A stretch of DNA of 5,848 nucleotides from Bacteroidota bacterium (GCA_028875955.1 JAGWTX010000171.1:1-5848); one strand, 5' to 3'. Numbered from the stretch's first letter, positions 1-4,576 are shown. Notes: generated by a model from the sequence alone, not told the origin. Numbers and translations: made by a program.

Positions 1-399
1 GCCTATCAAAACCGGGACACGATGCAGCAATACCTGTTTTCAGATGATTTTCCCTTTTCGAGGGGATACAATGGGGTTGATTTTCCCAGTATGTGGAAAT
101 GGGGGGTCAATTATCATTTCCCGATCGCGTATCCGGACCGGGGTTTTGGGAACCTGGTCTATTTTCTGCGGATCAGGGCCAATCTTTTTTACGACGAAAC
201 CACAGGAAAAAGCCGGAGAACGGGGATGACCTATCCCTTTCGGAGTGTTGGAACAGAACTCTATTTTGATACCAGGTGGTGGAATCAGCAGCCGGTTACC
301 TTCGGAATCCGGTATAGCCGGTTGCTGGACAATGCTTTCGGTGGCATTTCCCAACCCAATGTCTGGGAGCTGATTTTGCCCATAAACCTCATCAATTAG
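1..399 (+). CDS. C-terminal end of a probable outer-membrane beta-barrel protein (5' partial)
   Basis: The frame is open from base 1 to a TAG at 397-399, giving 132 residues of a protein that begins upstream. An in-frame ATG at 22 is not a convincing start, because the frame continues upstream of it and the sequence looks like the end of a larger barrel. The chain alternates hydrophobic and polar residues and is rich in aromatics, as in outer-membrane beta-strands: a YHFPIAYPD turn, then LVYFLRIRANLFYD, GTELYFDTRWW, TFGIRYSRLLD and the final WELILPINLIN. Basic and aromatic residues sit at strand ends. From memory, similar endings occur in Bacteroidota proteins with an N-terminal TolB/PD40-like propeller and a C-terminal barrel, but that part is outside the window, so the family is inference. 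An Omp85/D15-like barrel is an alternative. It has no evident functional link to the ribosomal genes downstream. Confidence 0.6.
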   Translation, partial: AYQNRDTMQQYLFSDDFPFSRGYNGVDFPSMWKWGVNYHFPIAYPDRGFGNLVYFLRIRANLFYDETTGKSRRTGMTYPFRSVGTELYFDTRWWNQQPVTFGIRYSRLLDNAFGGISQPNVWELILPINLIN

Positions 400-427
400 G
401 TTGTTTTTACCTAAATTTGCCCCTTCA

Positions 428-450
428 ACCCCTGGAATGGGGTAGTTTTT
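428..450 (+). terminator. Probable intrinsic terminator after the barrel gene
   Basis: A 5-bp GC-rich stem, ACCCC (428-432) with GGGGT (439-443), encloses a 6-base loop. Two bases later comes a run of five T (446-450). It lies 28 bases after the barrel gene stop and before the infA promoter, where a terminator separating the two units would be expected. The stem is short, so efficiency is uncertain. Confidence 0.5.
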
Positions 451-478
451 CCACATTTTTAAGATATTTTTCCACTAA

Positions 479-512
479 TTTTTCTTATTCCCGCTACATT
501 GTAATATCTTTG
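479..512 (+). promoter_or_regulatory. Bacteroidota-type promoter for infA and the alpha operon
   Basis: TATCTTTG at 505-512 matches the Bacteroidota sigma-ABfr -7 consensus TAnnTTTG exactly. The -33 region (about 479-486) is T-rich, but I see no clean TTG. Transcription would start near 517-519, leaving a leader of about 10-12 bases before the infA ATG at 529, with no room for a Shine-Dalgarno site. The site follows a terminator-like hairpin, which supports infA being the first gene of a transcription unit. It has not been tested experimentally. Confidence 0.6.
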
Positions 513-528
513 CAGCCCCAAAAATTGT

Positions 529-747
529 ATGTCGAAACAACCACTGATCAAACAAGATGGCGTTATTCTGGAAGCACTGAGCAATGCTATGTTCCGGGTA
601 AAGTTGGAAAACGGTCATGAAATACTGGCCACCATATCGGGTAAAATGAGGATGCACTACATCCGGATCTTACCAGGGGATAAAGTGGGGGTGGAAATGA
701 GTCCATACGATTTGAGCAGGGGACGTATCATTTTCAGGTATAAATAA
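529..747 (+). CDS. infA: Translation initiation factor IF-1
   Basis: IF-1 binds the A site of the 30S subunit during initiation and works with IF-2 and IF-3. The product has 72 residues, the usual bacterial length, and is a single S1/OB-fold domain. Family signatures are GVILEALSNAMFRVKLENGH (residues 11-30), then ISGKMR(M)HYIRILPGDKV (36-53) and the ending SPYDLSRGRIIFRYK (58-72). The initiating ATG at 529 gives the canonical N-terminus MSKQ; there is no Shine-Dalgarno site, and the promoter ends only 16 bases upstream. infA leads directly into rpmJ (65-base gap), the classical order. In many bacteria secY and map precede infA; here a barrel gene does, so the unit seems detached from the spc operon. 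Confidence 0.97.
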   Translation: MSKQPLIKQDGVILEALSNAMFRVKLENGHEILATISGKMRMHYIRILPGDKVGVEMSPYDLSRGRIIFRYK

Positions 748-798
748 TTTAACGCTGAAAGCATAAGCCTTGGCAACATGCGGTAAGCAGGAACGAGA

Positions 799-810
799 TA
801 AAAAAACAAA
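799..810 (+). promoter_or_regulatory. A-rich translation-initiation tract of rpmJ
   Basis: TAAAAAAACAAA ends two bases before the rpmJ ATG, and no Shine-Dalgarno sequence lies at a normal distance. Bacteroidota ribosomes are known to hide the anti-Shine-Dalgarno sequence, and A-rich, weakly structured leaders favour initiation. The same tract recurs before rpsK, rpoA and rplQ. Confidence 0.5.
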
Positions 811-812
811 CA

Positions 813-929
813 ATGAAAGTTAGAGCTTCCATTAAAAAACGCAGCGTTGATTGCAAGATCGTGAAGAGGAAAGGAAAGTTATTTGTGATCAATAAAAAGA
901 ATCCCCGCTTCAAGCAGCGTCAGGGATAA
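813..929 (+). CDS. rpmJ: 50S ribosomal protein L36 (bL36), zinc-free form
   Basis: L36 is the smallest large-subunit protein and helps stabilise 23S rRNA near the GTPase-associated region. This 38-residue gene reads MKVRASIKKRSVDCKIVKRK, then GKLFVINKKNPRFKQRQG. The start is fixed by the canonical MKVRAS N-terminus, and the TAA is at 927-929. In zinc-binding L36 the metal is held by three Cys and one His (Cx2C...C...H). Here the first Cys is Ser11, the third is Asn27 and the His is Phe33, leaving only Cys14, so zinc cannot be bound. One extra residue in the KKNPRF segment explains 38 rather than 37 residues. As I recall, this C-minus form is usual in Bacteroidota. The neighbours infA and rpsM are canonical. 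Confidence 0.95.
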   Translation: MKVRASIKKRSVDCKIVKRKGKLFVINKKNPRFKQRQG

Positions 930-953
930 GCATGCTTTCCGGATACGGTCCGG
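928..953 (+). repeat. Small palindromes between rpmJ and rpsM
   Basis: A perfect 10-bp palindrome AAGCATGCTT (928-937) overlaps the last two bases of the rpmJ stop codon. Directly after it is a 5-bp hairpin, CCGGA-TACGG-TCCGG (939-953). No T-run follows, so these are not terminators. They could be an mRNA processing or stability element, or chance; the stems are short. Confidence 0.3.
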
Positions 954-989
954 GGGGTTCAACAAAAAGTATAAAACTAAATGTAACAT

Positions 990-1370
990 ATGGCTCGTAT
1001 TGCCGGTATTGATTTACCAAAAAATAAAAGAGGAGAAATTGGTCTGACCTATATTTTTGGTATTGGCCGTTCAACCGCTCAGTATATTCTTACCAAGGCT
1101 GGTATCGACTTTGATAAAAAAGTGAACCAGTGGAATGATGAAGAGCAGGCGGCTATCCGTAATATCATTAACACAGAGTTCAAGGTGGAAGGTGCTCTGC
1201 GCAGTGAAGTTTCCATGAGCATCAAACGCTTGCTGGATATCGCCTGCTACCGCGGCCTCCGTCACCGGAAAGGTCTTCCGGTTCGTGGTCAGCGTACCAA
1301 AACCAACAGCCGTACCCGGAAAGGTAAACGTAAAACGGTTGCCGGTAAAAAGAAAGTAGCTAAGAAGTAA
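990..1370 (+). CDS. rpsM: 30S ribosomal protein S13 (uS13)
   Basis: S13 sits in the head of the 30S subunit, contacts the P-site tRNA through its C-terminal tail and forms intersubunit bridges with the 50S subunit. The 126-residue product starts with the canonical MARIAGIDLP. It carries the helix-two-turn-helix core with YIFGIGRSTAQYIL (21-34) and the highly conserved YRGLRHRKGLPVRGQRTKTN (87-106). The very basic tail (residues 107-126, mostly Lys/Arg/Ala) is as expected for tRNA and rRNA contact. Length is normal for the family. The start has no Shine-Dalgarno site; an ATG-TAA start-stop pair lies at 981-986, three bases upstream. The next gene, rpsK, is 158 bases away, across a terminator-like hairpin. 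Confidence 0.97.
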   Translation: MARIAGIDLPKNKRGEIGLTYIFGIGRSTAQYILTKAGIDFDKKVNQWNDEEQAAIRNIINTEFKVEGALRSEVSMSIKRLLDIACYRGLRHRKGLPVRGQRTKTNSRTRKGKRKTVAGKKKVAKK

Positions 1371-1374
1371 TTTG

Positions 1375-1407
1375 AAAACTGGTCAATCGAAAGGTTGACC
1401 AGTTTTT
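1375..1407 (+). terminator. Terminator-like hairpin between rpsM and rpsK
   Basis: AAAACTGGTCAA (1375-1386) pairs perfectly with TTGACCAGTTTT (1395-1406). A U-G and a C-G pair extend the stem to 14 bp, closed by a GAAA tetraloop (1389-1392). A run of five T (1403-1407) follows or overlaps the 3' arm. It begins four bases after the rpsM stop. In form it is a good intrinsic terminator, although it lies inside an operon that should be read through, so it may be partial, regulated, or an RNA-end protector. Confidence 0.75.
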
Positions 1408-1431
1408 ATACAAATCCGCTACCGCTTGGAT

Positions 1432-1508
1432 CTTCCCATGGAAGGGAGAGGGTACCGGTTCCCGGTTCAACGGGATTATTTTTTCAAAAGCCTGTCTGTA
1501 AAGACGGG
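1432..1508 (+). promoter_or_regulatory. Structured leader of rpsK (three short hairpins)
   Basis: After the terminator-like hairpin, the gap before rpsK carries CTTCC-CAT-GGAAG (1432-1444). Next are a tandem 7-mer CCGGTTC repeated at 1455-1461 and 1462-1468, and a hairpin TCCCG-GTTCAA-CGGGA (1460-1475) followed by TTATTTTTT (1476-1484). Last is CCTGTCT-GTAA-AGACGGG (1491-1508), a 7-bp stem with one T-G wobble and a GNRA loop. TATTTTTT (1477-1484) is one base from the Bacteroidota -7 consensus and could be a weak promoter. This may be a regulatory leader; no known leader family is recognised. Confidence 0.35.
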
Positions 1509-1516
1509 GAACACCT

Positions 1517-1528
1517 CAAAAAACAAAA
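1517..1528 (+). promoter_or_regulatory. A-rich translation-initiation tract of rpsK
   Basis: CAAAAAACAAAA directly abuts the rpsK ATG at 1529, with no Shine-Dalgarno site. It is one of the recurring tracts in this operon and sits 9 bases after the last leader hairpin, so the start itself is probably unpaired. Confidence 0.5.
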
Positions 1529-1939
1529 ATGGCTAAACCACAAAAAGCGCAAAACAGTGCCAAAGCTGTTGCCAAGAAAAGAGTTGTAAAAGTAGATGCA
1601 GCCGGTGAAGTGCGCATTTCAGCAACTTTTAACAACATCATTATCAGTTTTACCAACAAATCCGGTCAGGTCATCAGCTGGAGCAGTGCCGGTAAAATGG
1701 GTTTCAAAGGTTCTAAGAAAAATACACCCTATGCCGCCCAGATGGCTGCTGCCGATGCAGCAAAAGTTGCCCTGGAAGCAGGCCTGAAAAGAGTGGAAGT
1801 ATTTGTAAAAGGACCCGGTTCAGGACGTGAAAGTTCTATCCGTTCGATCTCTCAGTCTGGTATTGAAGTGATTTCTATCAAAGACGTTACGCCTTTACCA
1901 CACAACGGATGCCGTCCCCCCAAACAACGTAGGGTTTAA
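1529..1939 (+). CDS. rpsK: 30S ribosomal protein S11 (uS11)
   Basis: S11 lies on the platform of the 30S subunit near the E site and helps hold the mRNA and 16S rRNA. The 136-residue product has a Lys/Ala-rich N-terminal segment (1-22) and then the conserved core. Recognisable motifs are ATFNNIIISFTN (32-43), WSSAGKMGFKGSKKNTPYAA (51-70), VFVKGPGSGRESSIRSI (91-107) and the ending TPLPHNGCRPPKQRRV (121-136). Asn126-Gly127 matches the Asn-Gly site that becomes isoaspartate in E. coli S11. The N-terminal extension is slightly longer than in E. coli (129 residues). The ATG at 1529 is preferred because the A-rich tract abuts it. The gap to rpsD is 138 bases. Confidence 0.97.
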   Translation: MAKPQKAQNSAKAVAKKRVVKVDAAGEVRISATFNNIIISFTNKSGQVISWSSAGKMGFKGSKKNTPYAAQMAAADAAKVALEAGLKRVEVFVKGPGSGRESSIRSISQSGIEVISIKDVTPLPHNGCRPPKQRRV

Positions 1940-1945
1940 TTGATT

Positions 1946-1973
1946 TTGTAAGCTTTTGTCGAAGGTTTTACAA
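1946..1973 (+). repeat. Hairpin after rpsK
   Basis: TTGTAA (1946-1951) pairs with TTACAA (1968-1973). Inside, CTTT (1953-1956) pairs with AAGG (1962-1965, one wobble) around the loop TGTCG. It starts six bases after the rpsK stop. No T-run follows, so it is unlikely to terminate; a 3'-end stabiliser or regulatory structure is possible. Confidence 0.4.
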
Positions 1974-2007
1974 CCACAGACCAAAGACTACAAACCATAA
2001 ATTATAA

Positions 2008-2049
2008 TAGGATACCGTATCGATTTTAGATTTTTATGATACCGTATCG
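2008..2049. repeat. Paired identical palindromes GATACCGTATC before rpsD
   Basis: The 12-mer GATACCGTATCG occurs at 2011-2022 and again at 2038-2049, 27 bases apart. Its first 11 bases are a 5-bp inverted repeat, GATAC-C-GTATC. The two copies can also pair with each other as RNA, giving 10 bp with one C-C mismatch. Between them lies TAGATTTT (2027-2034), one base from the Bacteroidota -7 consensus TAnnTTTG. The layout resembles a two-site operator around a promoter, or a leader RNA hairpin ending 29 bases before the rpsD start. No known regulator is recognised. Confidence 0.6.
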
Positions 2050-2077
2050 TCACTAAAAAATCACAAATCAAAAAAAA

Positions 2078-2683
2078 ATGGCACGTTACACAGGTCCAAA
2101 GACCAAAATCTCAAGAATTTTCGGGGAACCGATTTTAGGAAATGCAAAATGGCTGGGTAAGAACAGCAACCCTCCCGGTCAGCATGGAGCCGCCCGTAAG
2201 CGTAAGACTTTGGGTGAATATGCTTTACAGTTACGGGAAAAGCAAAAAGCCAAATATACCTATGGTGTATTGGAGCGCCAGTTCCGTAAGACTTTTGAAG
2301 AAGCACAACGTATCAAAGGTGTTACCGGTGAAAACCTGATCAAATTACTGGAAGCCCGTCTGGATAATACCATTTTCCGCCTGGGTCTTACTGCCAGCCG
2401 TCCGGAAGCCCGTCAGCTGGTGAACCACAAACACATTACTGTAAACGGTGAAACCATGAATATCCCTTCTTACCAGTGTAAGCCGGGTGACATCATTGCG
2501 TATAAACCCAAAAGTGCAGATAACTCATCTGTTACCAGTAAGAGCCGTGGCAAGAATCCTAAATTCAGCTGGCTGGATTGGAACGAAGCTGAAAAGAAAG
2601 GGACTTTTATCACTTACCCCGAGCGTGAGAGTGTTCCTGAGAACATCAAGGAGCAACTGATCGTCGAGCTGTACTCTAAATAA
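2078..2683 (+). CDS. rpsD: 30S ribosomal protein S4 (uS4), zinc-free form
   Basis: S4 is a primary 16S rRNA-binding protein that nucleates assembly of the 30S body and forms part of the mRNA entry site. In E. coli and Bacillus it also represses its own operon by binding mRNA. The product has 201 residues, normal for the family. It starts MARYTGPKTKISRIFGEP and contains NPPGQHG (31-37). The S4 RNA-binding domain lies at about 94-155, with RLDNTIFRLGLTASRPEARQ (94-113) and KHITVNGE (118-125), and the chain ends QLIVELYSK. The N-terminus lacks the four zinc-binding cysteines of C-plus S4; the only Cys is 134. The ATG at 2078 follows a run of eight A. The conspicuous structures before this gene make self-regulation a reasonable hypothesis. 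Confidence 0.97.
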   Translation: MARYTGPKTKISRIFGEPILGNAKWLGKNSNPPGQHGAARKRKTLGEYALQLREKQKAKYTYGVLERQFRKTFEEAQRIKGVTGENLIKLLEARLDNTIFRLGLTASRPEARQLVNHKHITVNGETMNIPSYQCKPGDIIAYKPKSADNSSVTSKSRGKNPKFSWLDWNEAEKKGTFITYPERESVPENIKEQLIVELYSK

Positions 2684-2684
2684 C

Positions 2685-2744
2685 AGTGAAATGTGAAAGG
2701 TGAAAAGCGGAAACCTTTTGACCTTTCACTTTTAACTTTTCACT
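2685..2744 (+). repeat. Long imperfect hairpin between rpsD and rpoA
   Basis: GTGAAAGGTGAAAAG (2693-2707) pairs with CTTTTGACCTTTCAC (2715-2729) at 14 of 15 positions around a 7-base loop. An outer AGTGAAA (2685-2691) pairs with TTTCACT (2738-2744). The 5' arm is three near-repeats of GTGAAA and the 3' arm mirrors them. No T-run follows. It begins two bases after the rpsD stop. It may be an RNA-stability or processing element, or a copy of an interspersed repeat. Confidence 0.65.
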
Positions 2745-2788
2745 CATAAAATTCCTCTTCACCTCTTGTGGGTGCGGAGACAAACCAG

Positions 2789-2799
2789 TAAAAAACAAG
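2789..2799 (+). promoter_or_regulatory. A-rich translation-initiation tract of rpoA
   Basis: TAAAAAACAAG ends seven bases before the rpoA ATG at 2807, followed by the AT-rich GTTTTAAT. There is no Shine-Dalgarno site. It is near-identical to the tracts before rpmJ, rpsK and rplQ. Confidence 0.45.
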
Positions 2800-2806
2800 T
2801 TTTAAT

Positions 2807-3808
2807 ATGGCCATATTAAGCTTCCAGAAGCCCGATAAGATCGTTTTACAGAAAGCAAATGATTTCGAAGGACAATTCGAATTCCGTCCGTTAGAGCCAG
2901 GCTTCGGTCTGACCATCGGAAATGCTTTACGCAGAGTATTATTGAGTTCATTAGAAGGTTATGCTTTAGTGGGTATCAAGATCGAAGGTGTAGACCACGA
3001 ATTTGCTACCATCAAGGGTGTAACGGAAGATGTAACTGAAATCATCCTGAACCTGAAGCAGGTTCGTTTCAAAAAGCATGTTGAGCATGATGTTGCCAAC
3101 GAAAAGATCACTTTATCCATCAAAGGCCGCACCGAGTTTACCGCAGGTATGATCGGTGAATTATCTCAGAATTTCCAGGTGATGAACCCTGAACTGGTGA
3201 TTTGCACCATGGATACCACTTCTAAAATGGATATCGAACTGACCATCGCCAAAGGCCGCGGTTATATCCCTGCAGAAGAGAACAAGATCAAAGATTCCGT
3301 TTTCGGTTATATCGCCATCGATTCCATTCACACACCTATCAAAAACGTGAAATACGCTATTGAAAACTATCGTGTGGAACAAAGGACCGATTATGAGAAA
3401 CTGATCCTGGATGTGGCTACAGACGGAACCATTCATCCGGAAGATGCTGTAAAACAGGCATCCCGTATCCTGATCCAACACCTGATGATCATCACTGATG
3501 AGAACATCACTTTCGATAACAAGGAAGACAAGAAGGAAGACGTGGTTGATGAACATGTGCTGCAATTACGCAAGGTGCTGAAAACACCGCTGGAAGACCT
3601 GGACCTTTCCGTTCGTGCTTTCAATTGCTTAAAAGCTGCCAAAATCAACAGCCTCAGCGAACTGGTTCAGTATGAGCAGGAAGACCTGATGAAATTCAGA
3701 AACTTCGGACAGAAATCCCTCTCTGAAATCGAGCAGGTATTAACTGAAAGAGGTCTGAGCTTCGGTATGGATCTGAACAAACTGGGATTAGACAATTTAG
3801 ATAACTAA
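2807..3808 (+). CDS. rpoA: DNA-directed RNA polymerase subunit alpha
   Basis: The alpha subunit dimerises to start RNA polymerase assembly, and its C-terminal domain contacts promoter DNA and activators. The 333-residue product is normal length. The N-terminal domain (about 1-235) has the dimerisation segment GLTIGNALRRVLLSSLEGYA (34-53) and GRGYIPAEEN (150-159). A charged linker rich in Glu, Asp and Lys (about 236-250) follows. The C-terminal helix-hairpin-helix domain (about 258-322) has LSVRAFNCLKAAKI (267-280) and FRNFGQKSLSEIEQVL (297-312). Arg270 and Asn273 correspond to E. coli Arg265 and Asn268, which bind UP-element DNA, so that surface is kept. Its place between rpsD and rplQ is the conserved alpha-operon order and couples polymerase supply to ribosomal protein synthesis. 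Confidence 0.98.
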   Translation: MAILSFQKPDKIVLQKANDFEGQFEFRPLEPGFGLTIGNALRRVLLSSLEGYALVGIKIEGVDHEFATIKGVTEDVTEIILNLKQVRFKKHVEHDVANEKITLSIKGRTEFTAGMIGELSQNFQVMNPELVICTMDTTSKMDIELTIAKGRGYIPAEENKIKDSVFGYIAIDSIHTPIKNVKYAIENYRVEQRTDYEKLILDVATDGTIHPEDAVKQASRILIQHLMIITDENITFDNKEDKKEDVVDEHVLQLRKVLKTPLEDLDLSVRAFNCLKAAKINSLSELVQYEQEDLMKFRNFGQKSLSEIEQVLTERGLSFGMDLNKLGLDNLDN

Positions 3809-3844
3809 TAGCACAGCAGGGGCCATTATAAAGCCACTGCTATT
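3807..3844 (+). repeat. Hairpin after rpoA with two competing registers
   Basis: In one register AATAGCA (3807-3813) pairs with TGCTATT (3838-3844). In the other AGCAG (3815-3819) pairs with CTGCT (3837-3841). Both can keep the inner GGC (3821-3823) with GCC (3833-3835). The structure overlaps the rpoA stop codon and has no T-run after it. It could be an RNA-processing or switching element. Confidence 0.4.
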
Positions 3845-3851
3845 TATTCAC

Positions 3852-3880
3852 ATCTTGTAATTCCTGACACGGTACAAGAT
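3852..3880 (+). repeat. 8-bp inverted repeat just before rplQ
   Basis: ATCTTGTA (3852-3859) pairs perfectly with TACAAGAT (3873-3880) around a 13-base loop. It ends 15 bases before the rplQ ATG and touches the A-rich tract, so it could affect L17 translation or be a protein-binding site in DNA. Without a T-run it is not a terminator. Confidence 0.5.
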
Positions 3881-3892
3881 TAAAAAACAAAA
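3881..3892 (+). promoter_or_regulatory. A-rich translation-initiation tract of rplQ
   Basis: TAAAAAACAAAA ends three bases before the rplQ ATG at 3896. No Shine-Dalgarno site is present. It follows directly on the 3852-3880 inverted repeat. Confidence 0.5.
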
Positions 3893-3895
3893 GTC

Positions 3896-4447
3896 ATGCG
3901 TCACGGAGACAAAATCAACAATTTAGGCCGCAAAAAAGCACACAGAGTTGCTTTATTACAGAACCTGGCCAGTCAGTTAATCATGCACAAACGTATCGTT
4001 ACCACCCTGGCAAAAGCCAAAGCGCTGAGAACCTATGTTGAGCCCCTGATTACCAAAACCAAGAAAAACGAATCTGCTACCCAGATCAGTCACAATCACC
4101 GCCTGGTTTTTGCGGAACTGCAGGACAAATTAGCTGTGAAGGAATTATTCACAGTGGTTGGTCCAAAAATCGCTTCCCGCCCCGGTGGTTATACACGTAT
4201 CCTGAAATTGGGAATACGTCCCGGTGATAACGCTGAGAAAGCCATGATCGAACTGGTTGACTTTAATGAGATTTATGGCAAAGGCGTTGACAAGGCGGCT
4301 GAACCTGCCAAGAAAACCCGTCGTGGCCGTGCTCCTAAAAAAGCGGAAACAGCAGCACCTGCGGAAGTAGTTGCCGCTGAAGAAACACCCGTAGCGGAAG
4401 CACCTGTTGAAACACCTTCCACCGAAGAAGAAAAAGCAGCTGAATAA
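3896..4447 (+). CDS. rplQ: 50S ribosomal protein L17 (bL17) with a long charged tail
   Basis: L17 binds 23S rRNA near the exit-tunnel side of the 50S subunit. The first 130 residues are the standard fold: MRHGDKINNLGRKKAHRVAL (1-20), then LASQLIMHKRIVTTLAKAKA (24-43), and GGYTRILKLGIRPGDNAEKA (97-116) with MIELVD after it. The product has 183 residues against 127 in E. coli. The extra tail is in two parts: a basic stretch (about 134-150, KKTRRGRAPKK) and an acidic Ala/Pro/Glu/Val-rich, probably disordered stretch (about 151-183). Extended L17 tails are, as I recall, common in Bacteroidota. It is the last gene of the operon, and a strong terminator begins 23 bases after its stop. Confidence 0.97.
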   Translation: MRHGDKINNLGRKKAHRVALLQNLASQLIMHKRIVTTLAKAKALRTYVEPLITKTKKNESATQISHNHRLVFAELQDKLAVKELFTVVGPKIASRPGGYTRILKLGIRPGDNAEKAMIELVDFNEIYGKGVDKAAEPAKKTRRGRAPKKAETAAPAEVVAAEETPVAEAPVETPSTEEEKAAE

Positions 4448-4470
4448 ATGAATCCATTTTCTGATAATCG

Positions 4471-4503
4471 AAGGCATCCTGTTTTAAACAGGATGCCTTT
4501 TTT
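4471..4503 (+). terminator. Strong intrinsic terminator ending the alpha operon
   Basis: AAGGCATCCTGTT (4471-4483) pairs perfectly with AACAGGATGCCTT (4487-4499), a 13-bp stem with a TTA loop. A run of six T follows (4498-4503, overlapping the stem foot). It sits just after rplQ and before carA, marking the end of the ribosomal unit. Confidence 0.93.
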
Positions 4504-4576
4504 CATATAGGGAAAGTGTGAGAAAATAGTTCCGCTTTTTTAACCAGGATGATCTTTTTTTGCAATTGAAATAGAA

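Noticed and set aside
40..456. Open frame of 138 codons on the - strand opposite the barrel gene
   Set aside because: It is a shadow of the + strand frame: the + strand product has clear beta-barrel patterning and a proper end, while the antisense product is not recognisable and would run across the terminator and infA upstream region.
748..812. A regulatory hairpin between infA and rpmJ
   Set aside because: Only 4-bp pairings such as GCAT/ATGC could be found, which is no better than chance.
930..989. An E. coli-type S4-binding pseudoknot before rpsM
   Set aside because: Only small palindromes are present and the gap is 60 bases; I could not find the nested pairing of the known alpha-operon leader.
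1395..1589. Open frame of 64 codons spanning the rpsM-rpsK gap on the + strand
   Set aside because: It begins inside the terminator hairpin, overlaps the start of rpsK in another frame, and its product has no recognisable features.
2003..2008. TATAAT, like an E. coli -10 box, before rpsD
   Set aside because: No matching -35 is seen about 17 bases upstream, the region is simply AT-rich, and the organism appears to use the Bacteroidota TAnnTTTG type.
2008..2049. The GATACCGTATC pair as ends of a tiny mobile element or a CRISPR remnant
   Set aside because: There are only two 11-12-base copies, 27 bases apart, with no transposase, target duplication or array.
4504..4576. A carA promoter in the gap after the terminator
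   Set aside because: The T-rich GATCTTTTTTTG near 4550-4562 only loosely resembles the -7 element and lacks TA in the right place, so no site is annotated.
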